Numbered from the stretch's first letter, positions 7,734 to 15,854 are shown. The stretch: DNA of 64,000 nucleotides from Planctomycetota bacterium (GCA_024279865.1 JAJRRC010000100.1:1-64000); one strand, 5' to 3'. A program made the numbers and translations. The notes: generated by a model from the sequence alone, not told the origin.

Positions 7734-9230
7734 ATGTACAAACTTTTACTCATTGGCAAATATTTACGTCGTAAGCTCGCGCCCATGTTCGCGGCTTTGG
7801 CGGTGATGTTGTGCACAGCCATGGTGATGATCGTGATTAGTGTCATGGGTGGCTTTTTGACTATGATGCGGGCATCGGCTCAAACCTTGACCGGCCAGAT
7901 CACCGTTTACTCAGATTTGACGGGATTTGAAGGGTACAAAAAACTTTCTGAATTACTTTTGGAACACCCGGATATCGAAGCTGCCACGCCGTTGATCCGT
8001 AGTTATGGGTTGATTAAGTTGCATGACGTGACCAAGACGGTGGAGGTGATTGGCATTGAGCCTGCGACGTTTACACAGGTGACCGGTTACCGTGAATCGC
8101 TTTATTGGTCCAAGGATGATTATCTTCAGATGCTCGATAAAATGTCTCCGCCGTTGGACGAGCGGACCCCTGAAATTCAAAAGGGCATTGATCGTTGGAA
8201 GAAGTCTTACGATCAGATGGACCTCGTCGAGGCTGGCATGACGTTTCAGATTCCCAAGCCTTGGAGTGTGGGAGCTATTGAGTATGGTTGTGTGATGGGG
8301 ATTGAGGTGAATCCGTGGAATGTTCGGACCGACACTGGGCGGTATGGGATTCAGAATGCGGGATTGGGTTTGCCGATCACGTTGACGGTGTTGCCTTTGG
8401 CTCAGTCGGGATCATTGCAGACGTTGTCGCCTTCGGTGCGAAAGTTTGCCGTGGTCAATGAGTTTAAGAGTGGGCTGTACGATGTGGACGCCAATCGGGT
8501 TTGTGTGCCGTTTGCCGTGTTGCAGGAGATGTTGGACATGCATCCCAAGCAGGTTTGGGAGACGTTTGATCCCCAGACGGGTGAGCCTGCGGGCGATCCG
8601 ACGATCATGCCTGCACGGATATCGGAGTTGATGATTCAAGGGCGCGATGGCGTGGCATTGGACCAACTCAAGGATGACGTTCAAACCATTGTCAATGCGT
8701 TTATCGCCAGCCATCGTCAGCAATCGCCTTTGTGGGTTCAAACCTGGGAAGAGCGCCATGCCACCTTGCTTGGCGCGGTGGAAAAGGAAAAGGGTTTGCT
8801 CACCGTGTTGTTTGCGATTATCAGCGTGGTGGCGATTGTCATGATCGCGGTTATTTTTTACATGATCGTTCAGGACAAGACGCGAGACATCGGCACGCTG
8901 CGAGCCATTGGCGCTTCCCGCAGCGGGGTGGCAAGTATTTTCCTGGGCTATGGTCTGGCCATCGGCATTGTCGGTAGCGCGTTGGGCTTTGCTTTGGCTG
9001 CGTCGATTGTCTTAAACCTCAACGAAATTCAAGATATTTTATTCAAGCTGTTTGGCTTTAAAATGTGGGACCCCAGTGTCTATTATTTTGAACGCATTCC
9101 CAGCCAACTCGATCCCAAAGAAGTGACGATCATCCTTTTGGCATCGGTGTTTAGCAGTTTGGTGGGGTCGGTCGTGCCTGCGTGGCGTGCTTCGAGACAA
9201 GACCCGGTGGAGGCTTTGCGATATGAGTAA
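7734..9230 (+). CDS. LolC/LolE-type ABC transporter permease
   Basis: FtsX-like permease of 498 residues. It has an N-terminal transmembrane helix after KYLRRKLAP, a large periplasmic MacB-type domain and three C-terminal helices; RDIGTLRAIGAS is the cytoplasmic loop that contacts the ATPase. It overlaps the following LolD-type ATPase by 8 bp, so the two form one lipoprotein-release type transporter. A single permease suggests a homodimer (inference). ATG 7734 is preferred to TTG 7713; no clear Shine-Dalgarno is seen for either. Other FtsX/MacB exporters remain possible. Confidence 0.85.
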   Translation: MYKLLLIGKYLRRKLAPMFAALAVMLCTAMVMIVISVMGGFLTMMRASAQTLTGQITVYSDLTGFEGYKKLSELLLEHPDIEAATPLIRSYGLIKLHDVTKTVEVIGIEPATFTQVTGYRESLYWSKDDYLQMLDKMSPPLDERTPEIQKGIDRWKKSYDQMDLVEAGMTFQIPKPWSVGAIEYGCVMGIEVNPWNVRTDTGRYGIQNAGLGLPITLTVLPLAQSGSLQTLSPSVRKFAVVNEFKSGLYDVDANRVCVPFAVLQEMLDMHPKQVWETFDPQTGEPAGDPTIMPARISELMIQGRDGVALDQLKDDVQTIVNAFIASHRQQSPLWVQTWEERHATLLGAVEKEKGLLTVLFAIISVVAIVMIAVIFYMIVQDKTRDIGTLRAIGASRSGVASIFLGYGLAIGIVGSALGFALAASIVLNLNEIQDILFKLFGFKMWDPSVYYFERIPSQLDPKEVTIILLASVFSSLVGSVVPAWRASRQDPVEALRYE

Positions 9231-9918
9231 GCAATCCACGTTGCTAAGCGCGCACGACCTGCACAAGCACTATCACATGGGCGGAGAGGACCTTCATATT
9301 TTGCGTGGGGTGGACCTGACGGTTAAACGCAATGAATGGCTGGCGATCATCGGCTCCTCGGGCTCAGGCAAAAGCACTTTGCTACACTTGCTGGGAGGCC
9401 TGGATCGTCCGAGCCAAGGACAAGTCTATTTTGATGGCGATGTCGTGGACATGAAACGCAATTCCGCGCTGGATCGGTATCGCAACCGTGACGTGGGGTT
9501 TGTATTCCAGTTTTACCATTTGCTGCCTGAACTGACGACGCTGGAAAATGTGATGCTTAGCCGCATGGTCAATAGCGGGGTTTTGGGTTGGCTCTCCGTT
9601 CGAGCTCAGGTCAAAGAGCGGGCCACGCAATTGCTCGAACAAATGGGCCTGTCCCATCGGCTCAAACACCGTCCCAACAAGCTCTCCGGCGGCGAACGTC
9701 AGCGGGTCGCCATTGCCCGGGCATTGCTCAATGAACCGCCGTTGCTACTGGCTGATGAACCAACGGGGAACCTCGATGCAGACACGGGTGGGCAGATTTT
9801 GGAGTTGTTACAAGAGCTTCACGCGGGGGGGCAAACCATTGTGATGGTGACTCATGATCCTAAAATTGCTGCTGCTGCCGATCGCCAACTCATTCTTGAA
9901 CGTGGCCGTCTGCAGTAA
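9223..9918 (+). CDS. lolD: LolD-type ABC transporter ATPase
   Basis: ATP-binding subunit of 231 residues paired with the upstream permease. Walker A GSSGSGKST (44-52), Q-loop in VFQFYHLLPELT, signature LSGGERQR, Walker B LLLADEPTGNLD and the switch histidine in MVTHD are all intact. The FQFYHLLPELTTLENVM stretch is typical of LolD/MacB ATPases. The start (MSKQST) lies inside the end of the permease gene, which suggests translational coupling. Confidence 0.92.
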   Translation: MSKQSTLLSAHDLHKHYHMGGEDLHILRGVDLTVKRNEWLAIIGSSGSGKSTLLHLLGGLDRPSQGQVYFDGDVVDMKRNSALDRYRNRDVGFVFQFYHLLPELTTLENVMLSRMVNSGVLGWLSVRAQVKERATQLLEQMGLSHRLKHRPNKLSGGERQRVAIARALLNEPPLLLADEPTGNLDADTGGQILELLQELHAGGQTIVMVTHDPKIAAAADRQLILERGRLQ

Positions 9919-10027
9919 ATATCCGATGACGGGCTGATTGCGTTTTGAGCTTCGGTATGGGGAAACTTTACGGATCGACCATGGGCGATTACATTACGGG
10001 GCTTAACCCTGTATTGGAGATTAAAAA

Positions 10028-11038
10028 ATGGCGATTGAAACACTTTATGATAAAGACGGAACCATGGATGCCCTCAAGGGCAAAACCGTGGCAATTCTTG
10101 GTTATGGCAGTCAAGGTCATGCCCATGCTTTGAACTTGAAAGAATCGGGCGTGAACGTGATCGTGGCCAATCGCCGCGAATCAGCCAATGGTCAAAAGGC
10201 CATTGCTGACGGTTTTGACCCACTTCCCGTGGCCCAAGCAGTGGCACAGGCAGACGTGGTGATCATGACCCTGCCTGATGAAGTGCAGCCAGACGTCTAC
10301 AACGAGCATATTGTCGCCAACCTCAAAGAAGGTGCCACGCTGGGTGCGACCCATGGCTTTAATGTTCACTTTAAGTCCATTGTTCCTCCCGCCAATGTGA
10401 ATGTGATCATGGTGGCTCCCAAGGGTCCTGGTCATACTGTGCGAAGTGAATTTGAAAACGGCGGCGGCGTGCCTTGCTTGCTGGCAGTCCATCAGGACGC
10501 GACTGGTGAAGCCCAAGCGATTGCCATGGCATGGGCCATCGGTGTTGGCGGCGGTCGAGCGGGTATCCTCAAGACCACTTTCAAAGATGAATGTGAAACC
10601 GACCTCTTCGGCGAACAGGCAGTCCTCTGCGGCGGCCTCAGTGCTCTGATCAAAACAGGCTTTGAAGTGCTTACTGAAGCTGGCTATCCCCCAGAACTGG
10701 CTTACTTTGAAGTTTGTCACGAACTGAAATTGATCATTAACCTGATCGAACGTGGCGGTTTGAATTACATGCGTTACTCGATCAGCAACACCGCAGAGTT
10801 TGGTGACTATCACACCGGACCGAAGATCGTCACCGCTGAAACCAAAAAAGCCATGCAGCAAGTCTTAACCGATATCCAGACCGGTGAATTCGCTAAGGCT
10901 TTCCGTGGCGATTATGCCAACGGCTTCAAATGGTTCAAAGCTCAAAAAGAAGCAGACCGTACCCATCCTGTGGAACTGGTTGGCAAAGAATTGCGTGCGA
11001 TGATGCCTTGGATTAACCCAGTGGAACAAGAAGCATGA
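10028..11038 (+). CDS. ilvC: Ketol-acid reductoisomerase
   Basis: Second step of branched-chain amino-acid synthesis (acetolactate to dihydroxyvalerate; NADPH, Mg). Class I enzyme of 336 residues. Rossmann motif GYGSQGHAHALNLKESG is near residue 25. The knotted C-terminal domain carries the metal-binding DECETDLFGEQAVLCGG stretch and CHELKLI. The stop overlaps the next start (ATGA). ilvB/ilvN are not in the window. GGAG lies seven bases upstream of the ATG. Confidence 0.97.
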   Translation: MAIETLYDKDGTMDALKGKTVAILGYGSQGHAHALNLKESGVNVIVANRRESANGQKAIADGFDPLPVAQAVAQADVVIMTLPDEVQPDVYNEHIVANLKEGATLGATHGFNVHFKSIVPPANVNVIMVAPKGPGHTVRSEFENGGGVPCLLAVHQDATGEAQAIAMAWAIGVGGGRAGILKTTFKDECETDLFGEQAVLCGGLSALIKTGFEVLTEAGYPPELAYFEVCHELKLIINLIERGGLNYMRYSISNTAEFGDYHTGPKIVTAETKKAMQQVLTDIQTGEFAKAFRGDYANGFKWFKAQKEADRTHPVELVGKELRAMMPWINPVEQEA

Positions 11039-11448
11039 ACAATCCCATTTTACAAATCGGTATGAGATACATTCACCTGATCTGCGTCATCATCGCAGTG
11101 GGGGGCGTGTTCTTTCGATTGGTCTGTCAACATCATGCAGGCGTTGAACCTGATGACTCTATGCGCAAGCGGATGGGTCGGATTCAATGGTTTGCCGTCG
11201 GCGGCTTGATCATCAGTGGTTTTTATAACTGGATGCTCACTGCAGCGGTTTACAAAGAAGCTGGCGCGATCACCAATGCTCTCTTGGGCGTCAAGGTGTT
11301 GCTAGCTATGATTTTGTTTGCGGTGCTCTGGCTGCAATCCAGCGATATTATCAAGTCCGACAAGCTTGCAGGGATGATTAATTTGCACTTGGCTGCAATT
11401 ATTATTCTCTTGGCAGCGATTGTGCGATATCATCGGTTGTTGGTATAG
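11035..11448 (+). CDS. Four-helix membrane protein, CopD/DUF-like
   Basis: A 137-residue integral membrane protein with four hydrophobic segments (about 10-27, 52-70, 83-102, 115-132). Conserved-looking polar residues are RYIHL near the start and RYHRLL at the end. The helix-1 His-plus-glycine pattern resembles small CopD/YozB-like proteins, but I do not recognise it firmly. It is translationally coupled to ilvC (4-bp overlap), with no evident functional link. Confidence 0.6.
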   Translation: MNNPILQIGMRYIHLICVIIAVGGVFFRLVCQHHAGVEPDDSMRKRMGRIQWFAVGGLIISGFYNWMLTAAVYKEAGAITNALLGVKVLLAMILFAVLWLQSSDIIKSDKLAGMINLHLAAIIILLAAIVRYHRLLV

Positions 11449-11486
11449 CAGCGAGCCCGTCCCTTTTTTGGGAAGGGTTGTTTAGA

Positions 11487-11575
11487 GGGCAAAAGAAACT
11501 TCCCGGGGGGCAACTTCCGGGGGGAGCTTTCGAGAAAAATTCTAAAGCATCCCAAGGGCAACTTCCGGGGGGGGG
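11487..11575 (+). repeat. Triple G-rich CTTCCGGGGG cluster before the nuclease gene
   Basis: Three copies in 90 bp: AAACTTCCCGGGGGG at ~11497-11510, CAACTTCCGGGGGG at 11511-11524, and CCCAAGGGCAACTTCC plus nine G at 11551-11575. The reading frame through them is open and would encode Leu-Pro-Gly-Gly repeats if translation began at TTG 11478. The third copy ends just before a better start at 11580. Confidence 0.75.
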
Positions 11576-11579
11576 ACTT

Positions 11580-12167
11580 TTGAAAAAGAAAATAACGCCA
11601 TTGGCGAAGCATTTAGCCCACAGACACAAACGTCTGTGGGCTTATGCTTTGTTGGGGCTAGCTGTGGTGGGGGGATTGTCTTTTTTAGACCATCAAGGCC
11701 ATGGCCTCTACCCCGGCAGTGAAATGCGCCAATTCCATGGCCGCACACTTTCGGTCATGCGAGTGATCGACGGCGATACAATCGACCTCTGGGACGCAGC
11801 ACGATCCGAACAGGTGCGGGTACGCTTGTGGGGAATGGATACACCCGAACTGGCTAGGCCAAGACAGAATCGTCAAGCTCAACGGTTGGCCGTCGAGGCC
11901 ATGGAATATGTCCAGTCAGTCTGTGATGGCCAAGCTGTGCGGATCGAGCTTGAGCCTCACCGCGTGCGTGGGCGTTACGGCCGCTTGCTCTGCTATGTGT
12001 GGCTCCCCAACGGCAACATGCTCAATGAACAATTGCTTCTGCGAGGCCTCGCACGGGTCGATAGCCGCTTTGCCCATCAACATGCCAATCGCTTTGTCCT
12101 GCTCCAAGAGCAGGCCAAGTACGACCGTGTGGGTTTGTGGGCCAAGAAAAAGCCCACCACCCCGTAG
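11580..12167 (+). CDS. Staphylococcal-nuclease-like (thermonuclease) protein
   Basis: Secreted or membrane-anchored nuclease, 195 residues from TTG 11580. A basic start (KKK...HRHKR) and one hydrophobic segment are followed by an SNase/OB-fold domain with VIDGDTIDLW (calcium Asp), RVRLWGMDTPE (catalytic Arg and Glu) and RGRYGRLLCYV (second Arg). Catalytic residues look intact. The start is uncertain: TTG 11478 would add about 34 residues made largely of repeat-encoded LPGG motifs. The convergent lipoprotein gene begins 20 bp downstream. Confidence 0.85.
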   Translation: MKKKITPLAKHLAHRHKRLWAYALLGLAVVGGLSFLDHQGHGLYPGSEMRQFHGRTLSVMRVIDGDTIDLWDAARSEQVRVRLWGMDTPELARPRQNRQAQRLAVEAMEYVQSVCDGQAVRIELEPHRVRGRYGRLLCYVWLPNGNMLNEQLLLRGLARVDSRFAHQHANRFVLLQEQAKYDRVGLWAKKKPTTP

Positions 12168-12186
12168 AGTGTGACACGCTTGGGGC

Positions 12187-12450
12187 TTAATAGGTATTTC
12201 GTTGACGTTCTTTGGCTTTGTCAGATTCATTGCCCAGCAGGTAACCGCCCAACGCGCCAGCAGCAGCACCGATGGCAGCGCCTTCGCCGGCATTGCCAGA
12301 CCCACTGCCAATGGCCGCGCCAAGACCTGCCCCCGCCCCTGCGCCCAGCAGCGTGCCAGTTTGCGCATCTGTTTCACAGCCGGGCCCAATCAACAGACCC
12401 ACCGCCAAAACCACCGCACCCAAGATACTTAGCCATGACTGTTTTTTCAT
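12187..12450 (-). CDS. Small glycine-zipper lipoprotein
   Basis: 87-residue predicted lipoprotein. It has a Lys-Lys N-terminus, a hydrophobic segment and a lipobox-like GPGC with Cys25, followed by a Gly/Ala-rich glycine zipper (GAGAGAGLGAAIGSGSG ... GAAAGALGGYLLG) and a charged tail. Resembles the OsmB/YMGG class, thought to sit in the outer membrane. ATG 12450 (MKKQSW) is clearly the start; the longer in-frame extension is unconserved. Confidence 0.8.
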   Translation of the reverse strand: MKKQSWLSILGAVVLAVGLLIGPGCETDAQTGTLLGAGAGAGLGAAIGSGSGNAGEGAAIGAAAGALGGYLLGNESDKAKERQRNTY

Positions 12451-12537
12451 GATAAAAACTCCTATTTTCAGAAAGCCCGCAGGCAGAAACTTTATTTTAG
12501 CTTCTGAGCGGTGGTAAGTCATGGGAAATATTTAGGA

Positions 12538-12612
12538 AGCTATCAGTTGTCAGCTATCAGTAAGAGAATAATTTCAAAGCTTGAGGTTTTTCATCAAGGC
12601 TGTTCTAGGCTA
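12538..12612 (+). repeat. ~100-bp composite repeat, heptamer arm plus conserved middle
   Basis: AGCTATCAGTTGTCAGCTAT then CAGTAAGAGAA, then a middle part (TTTCAAAG, GAG, TTTTTC, GCTGTT) that recurs in the same order at 29225-29330 and, inverted, at 13580-13687. Confidence 0.7.
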
Positions 12613-12660
12613 ACTTGCGTCAATCATTTTCACGGGTCATTTTGTTGATTGTGTAAAAAC

Positions 12661-12690
12661 AGCAGCAAGCATACTTGCTTGCGCGTCGGG
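12661..12690. repeat. Small hairpin repeat, TACT loop
   Basis: AGCAG, CAAGCA, loop TACT, TGCTTG, then CGCGTCGGG. Second copy of the hairpin at 119-137, with compensated stem changes. Confidence 0.6.
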
Positions 12691-12852
12691 TCCAACGCAA
12701 CAGGGGAATCAAAGCAGACGCGCCCCCGGGCGCAAGTCTGCTCACTGCAATTTTTGTTGCAGCGAGCAATAAGATGGAAATACAAGACAGGGGCATCTAA
12801 AATAGGATGCCGCTCATTTGGGATGAAATCCTGTTTTCTGGGAGGGGATATG

Positions 12853-12939
12853 ATGCGAGACAATCAAGGCCGCCTGGCGTTTACGTTGACAGAATTAATG
12901 GTGATGCGTTGTTTATTTATGCGGGCAGTGACAGGGTAG
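12853..12939 (+). pseudogene. Prepilin-type leader remnant
   Basis: A 28-codon ORF with a Shine-Dalgarno (GGAGG, seven bases upstream). It encodes a prepilin cleavage and methylation motif, GRLAFTLTELMV, as at the start of type II/IV pseudopilins, which are abundant in Planctomycetota. The hydrophobic helix that should follow is lost: after TELMV it reads MRCLFMRAVTG and stops. Most likely a truncated pseudopilin gene; a functional short peptide is less likely. Confidence 0.5.
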
Positions 12940-13077
12940 AGGCCGACTGATGGAGCTTTGGTGCGTTGGTTTACAGCTCTTTGGCTTGTTTTTGATCAAT
13001 TCATATCTCGTAACCCGATAAAAACAAGGAGTGTTTGGATTGATGGATCACCTTGCGGTTGTCAGTGTTCTTTTCTT

Positions 13078-13129
13078 GCTGATGGCTAAAGGCTGATAGC
13101 TGATAGCTGAAAACTGATGGCTTGAAAAA
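13078..13129 (-). repeat. Inverted heptamer arm upstream of the RNR-like gene
   Basis: GCTGATGGCTAAAGGCTGAT, AGCTGATAGCTGA, AAACTGATGGCTTGAAAAAGG. Inverted relative to 12538. The end matches the arm in front of hslV over 16 bp (GATGGCTTGAAAAAGG) and likewise provides the Shine-Dalgarno for the following gene. Confidence 0.75.
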
Positions 13130-13140
13130 GGACTTTCACC

Positions 13141-13515
13141 ATGCTGGCTCAACGAGAATCACTTCCTCCGACCCGTCATTCTGTGACGCACAAATTCCAG
13201 ATCATGGGCCATAAAGGCTATTTAACCATCGGCCTGTTCGATGACGGAAGGCCAGGTGAAATATTTATCAAAGTCGCCAAAGAAGGCTCTACCCTCAGTG
13301 GCCTGATCCAAGGTTTTTCGCGTGCGTTTAGCCTCTCCCTACAGTACGGCCTACCCATCAGCGAAGCGACCAAACGCTTCAAAGGCATGCGGTTTGAACC
13401 CATGGGACATACCTCGAACCCCGATATCCCCGAAGTTTTAAGCATCATCGACTACATCGCCCGCTATCTGGAACTGCACTACGAAAAATCAGATTTTTCA
13501 GATCGACGAAATTGA
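13141..13515 (+). CDS. Free-standing class II ribonucleotide reductase C-terminal (TSCPD-like) domain
   Basis: 124-residue protein matching the C-terminal region of B12-dependent ribonucleotide reductase NrdJ. THKFQIMGHKGYLTIGLFDD, GRPGEIFIKVAKEGSTLSGL, SLSLQYGLPISE, RFEPMGHTSNPDIP and SIIDYIARYLEL follow the NrdJ order. No catalytic barrel is encoded nearby and the Cys-rich redox tail is missing. ATG 13141 has AAAGGA eight bases upstream, within the repeat. It may act with a NrdJ encoded elsewhere or have a separate regulatory role; this cannot be judged from the window. Confidence 0.75.
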   Translation: MLAQRESLPPTRHSVTHKFQIMGHKGYLTIGLFDDGRPGEIFIKVAKEGSTLSGLIQGFSRAFSLSLQYGLPISEATKRFKGMRFEPMGHTSNPDIPEVLSIIDYIARYLELHYEKSDFSDRRN

Positions 13516-13565
13516 AATGACGGCTGTAGTTCGATGAATCATATCAAACAGAATGAGATAAAATA

Positions 13566-13687
13566 GCAGCACGCATACTTTCCCCCGGGGGGCACGTTTG
13601 AGTCAAACCACATCAGCATGAACGAAAACTCTTAGCCTTTGAAATTCTTCTCTTACTGATAGCTTTAAAAACTGATAGCTTCAAAAC
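13566..13687 (-). repeat. Composite repeat: heptamer arm, conserved middle, C/G run, half hairpin
   Basis: Read on the minus strand: AAGCTATCAGT, AGCTATCAGTAAGAGAAGA, TTTCAAAGGC, TTTTCGTTCATGCTG, GTTTGA, CAAA, then CCCCCCGGGGG, then the left half of the TACT hairpin (GTATGCGTGCTGC). The order matches 29225-29330 closely. The C/G run sits exactly where the second arm of the hairpin would start. The murG stop codon lies inside the heptamer arm. Confidence 0.75.
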
Positions 13688-14784
13688 CCCAGATGCGTTT
13701 GTAATGCGTCGGCAATTTGTTGAGCGCCGTCGGCAGGTTTGGTTTGCTTGAGCCAGTTGGACATGACCATGCGTTGATCACGATGGTGCATCAACTCAAT
13801 GAGTGGACTGGTCAGATGATGGGCGTTGACCGTTGGGTCAACTTGATCGGTGAACATCAACGCTGCCCCGGCTTGTACCAAAGGCAACGCATTTTTCCGC
13901 TGATGCTGATCGCGATGAAATGGGTAAGGCAAGAAAATCGTTGGAACCTCATTGGCCCAGACCTCTGCGACCGATCCCGCGCCCGCGCGACTGATGGCCA
14001 CCGACGCACTCCGCCACGCCAAACCCATGTTGTCTAAGAATGGCTCAACCACTGCGGTAATGCCCGCTCGCCGATAGGCTCGCCGCAGCATGTCAGTGTC
14101 TTTTTGTCCCGCTAAATGGAGTACCTGCCAAGCGGTCATGGCCTGTCGTGCGGATTCAAGATGAAGCATTTGCAGCAACAAACGATTGATCGAAGTCGCT
14201 CCCTGACTGGCTCCGGTGACAAGCAAGGTACGCCTGCCGGGGGACAGTCCCAGTGCGGTGCGTGCCTGGGCTCGATCTTGGGGTCCGATGGCTTCGCGGC
14301 GGATGGGCAGGCCGATGGGATGAGCGTTTGGCCATTTTTTTTGTGGATAGACGGTAAAGAGTTCGTCTGCCCGTCGAGCTAACCAACGGTTGGCTTTGCC
14401 TGGGGTTGCATCGAGATTTAAGAGAAAAACGGGGACTCCCATTTTGCGAGCTGCCGTTGCGGCCGGTCCACAAACAAATCCGCCGACGGTCACGACCGCA
14501 GCCACTTGATGCTGTTGAATCAAGGATTTTGCCTGGCTGATACTTTGACGCCAGTGATTGAGAAACCCAGGCCATTTCCAAGGGACCCGTGGCAAAGGGG
14601 TCGCAGGGGAGGCTGTGTAATCCAACGCCAAATCGGTCATGATCTGTTTGTCCACCGCTCGATTGGAGACCAGAAAATGGGCTTGGCCTTCTTTGAGACG
14701 TTGGGCAATGGCGACGGCTGGGAAGATATGTCCGCCTGAGCCGCCTCCTGCAAACAAAATGGATTTGTTGGTTTTGTTTACCAT
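13681..14784 (-). CDS. murG: UDP-GlcNAc:undecaprenyl-PP-MurNAc-pentapeptide GlcNAc transferase
   Basis: Makes lipid II on the inner face of the membrane. The N-terminal GGGSGGHIFPAVAIA loop, the VTGASQGATSINRLLL hinge motif and the C-terminal ISRAGAGSVAEVWANEVPTIFLPYPF donor-binding motif are diagnostic; 367 residues is normal. It lies outside the dcw cluster at 0.2-4.4 kb. It overlaps the upstream esterase gene by 7 bp (ATGGTAA) and is presumably co-transcribed with it. The stop codon lies inside a dispersed repeat. Confidence 0.96.
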   Translation of the reverse strand: MVNKTNKSILFAGGGSGGHIFPAVAIAQRLKEGQAHFLVSNRAVDKQIMTDLALDYTASPATPLPRVPWKWPGFLNHWRQSISQAKSLIQQHQVAAVVTVGGFVCGPAATAARKMGVPVFLLNLDATPGKANRWLARRADELFTVYPQKKWPNAHPIGLPIRREAIGPQDRAQARTALGLSPGRRTLLVTGASQGATSINRLLLQMLHLESARQAMTAWQVLHLAGQKDTDMLRRAYRRAGITAVVEPFLDNMGLAWRSASVAISRAGAGSVAEVWANEVPTIFLPYPFHRDQHQRKNALPLVQAGAALMFTDQVDPTVNAHHLTSPLIELMHHRDQRMVMSNWLKQTKPADGAQQIADALQTHLGF

Positions 14785-15854
14785 GCAGCGTGCAGATGAT
14801 TTCGGAAAAAGGTTTCAGATTTATTCGCTCCCCAAGCGTGACCCCCCGGGAACAGGTCCAGTTCCAATTGGGATTGCGCTTTGGCTGCTTTGTATATTTT
14901 TTCTAATTTTTTGTAATGAATCCCATAAGCATGGTCCACATGGAAGCAAGTATCGTGCATGCCCAGTTCAATTAACAGGGGTTTGGGTGCGATGAGGCCT
15001 TGCAGTTCAGGGGTATCGATGAGGTCATGCAGCCCGGGGGTGATTTGTGAGCCACAAACGTTGTAAGTTTGAAAGGCAATATCGTAGAACGGCCCCGCGT
15101 AGCAGAGTACATCAATGGCTTTGAAGCGAGGGTCAGTTAATGCCATCCAAGTGGTCATGGTTCCGCCAAGGGACAGGCCCATCACGCCGAGGTTGTCTGC
15201 ATCGACATATTTTTGGGATGCGACAAAGTCCGTCGCGGCACTGCCATCGTGGGTGTTGATGGCAAGCACGGTGGTTCCCATCAGCGTGGCGCAGAGATAA
15301 TTGATATTGCATTCATCACGGTCGCCGATGGCTTGGGCATGGAAATGGGGTTTGTTTTTGCTGGCTCGTTCGCCAAAGCCGAGCCAATCGATGGCAAAGG
15401 TGACGAATCCTTTTTTCGCCATTTGTAGGCCGTAGTCATAGTTCATGGAGGTGACGTGTTGGCTGTATTCTTCTTTTGGGATGAGTCCCATTAGTGGATC
15501 TTTACCGTGTCCGCCGGAACTGTGGCCGTGACAGCAGAGGATGGCGGGTCGTTTTTCACCTCGTTTGAGGTTGTCAGGTCGAAAGAGGATCAGTGAGGCA
15601 CTGAGTCCTTGTTGGGTGTCGATGATCCATCGTTCTTTGATGAGGCCGTCTTCATTCCATCGGATGATGAGTTGTGCGTTGGGTTTGACTTTGTCGGGTC
15701 GGTGGCCGAGCGAGTCGATCACTTTGGGCAAGGTCTGTTTTTTCCAGCGTGAGAAGTCTGTTTTTGTTTTACCTTTGAAGGCATGTACGGGTTTGTGGTT
15801 CAATGCTTTGTCAGCAAAGAAGGTATATGGATCAAGATTGCGGTGGGTAGTCAT
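14778..15854 (-). CDS. Alpha/beta hydrolase, dienelactone/acetyl-xylan-esterase-like
   Basis: Cytoplasmic (no signal peptide) esterase-like protein of 358 residues. Visible features are the oxyanion region CCHGHSSGGHGK, nucleophile elbow GLSLGGTM, an acidic residue in the ELGMHDTCFHVDH region and the catalytic His in FPGGHAWG. This is the large planctomycete family often annotated as acetylxylan esterase or dienelactone hydrolase; substrate unknown. It lies upstream of murG and downstream of the MazG-like gene on the same strand. Confidence 0.8.
   Translation of the reverse strand: MTTHRNLDPYTFFADKALNHKPVHAFKGKTKTDFSRWKKQTLPKVIDSLGHRPDKVKPNAQLIIRWNEDGLIKERWIIDTQQGLSASLILFRPDNLKRGEKRPAILCCHGHSSGGHGKDPLMGLIPKEEYSQHVTSMNYDYGLQMAKKGFVTFAIDWLGFGERASKNKPHFHAQAIGDRDECNINYLCATLMGTTVLAINTHDGSAATDFVASQKYVDADNLGVMGLSLGGTMTTWMALTDPRFKAIDVLCYAGPFYDIAFQTYNVCGSQITPGLHDLIDTPELQGLIAPKPLLIELGMHDTCFHVDHAYGIHYKKLEKIYKAAKAQSQLELDLFPGGHAWGANKSETFFRNHLHAAW

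Larger units (their letters stand above)
12451..13140. other. 690-bp repeat-rich intergenic region
   Basis: No full gene. It contains, in order, a heptamer arm and ~100-bp repeat (12538-12612), the TACT-loop hairpin (12661-12690), a strong hairpin with GCAGAC-GCGCCC/GGGCGC-AA-GTCTGC arms (12713-12740), a small CTGCAA/TTGCAG dyad (~12744-12765), a prepilin-leader remnant (12853-12939), and an inverted heptamer arm (13078-13129) that abuts the next gene. Confidence 0.7.

Noticed and set aside
10181-10861. 226-codon minus-strand frame within ilvC
   Set aside because: Antisense shadow of a strongly conserved gene.
13042-13098. 17-codon ORF before the RNR-like gene
   Set aside because: Shine-Dalgarno spacing is long and most of the peptide comes from repeat sequence.
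14838-14852. CCCGGGGGG-like run in the esterase gene
   Set aside because: It encodes the conserved catalytic FPGGHAWG motif, so the G run is explained by the protein.
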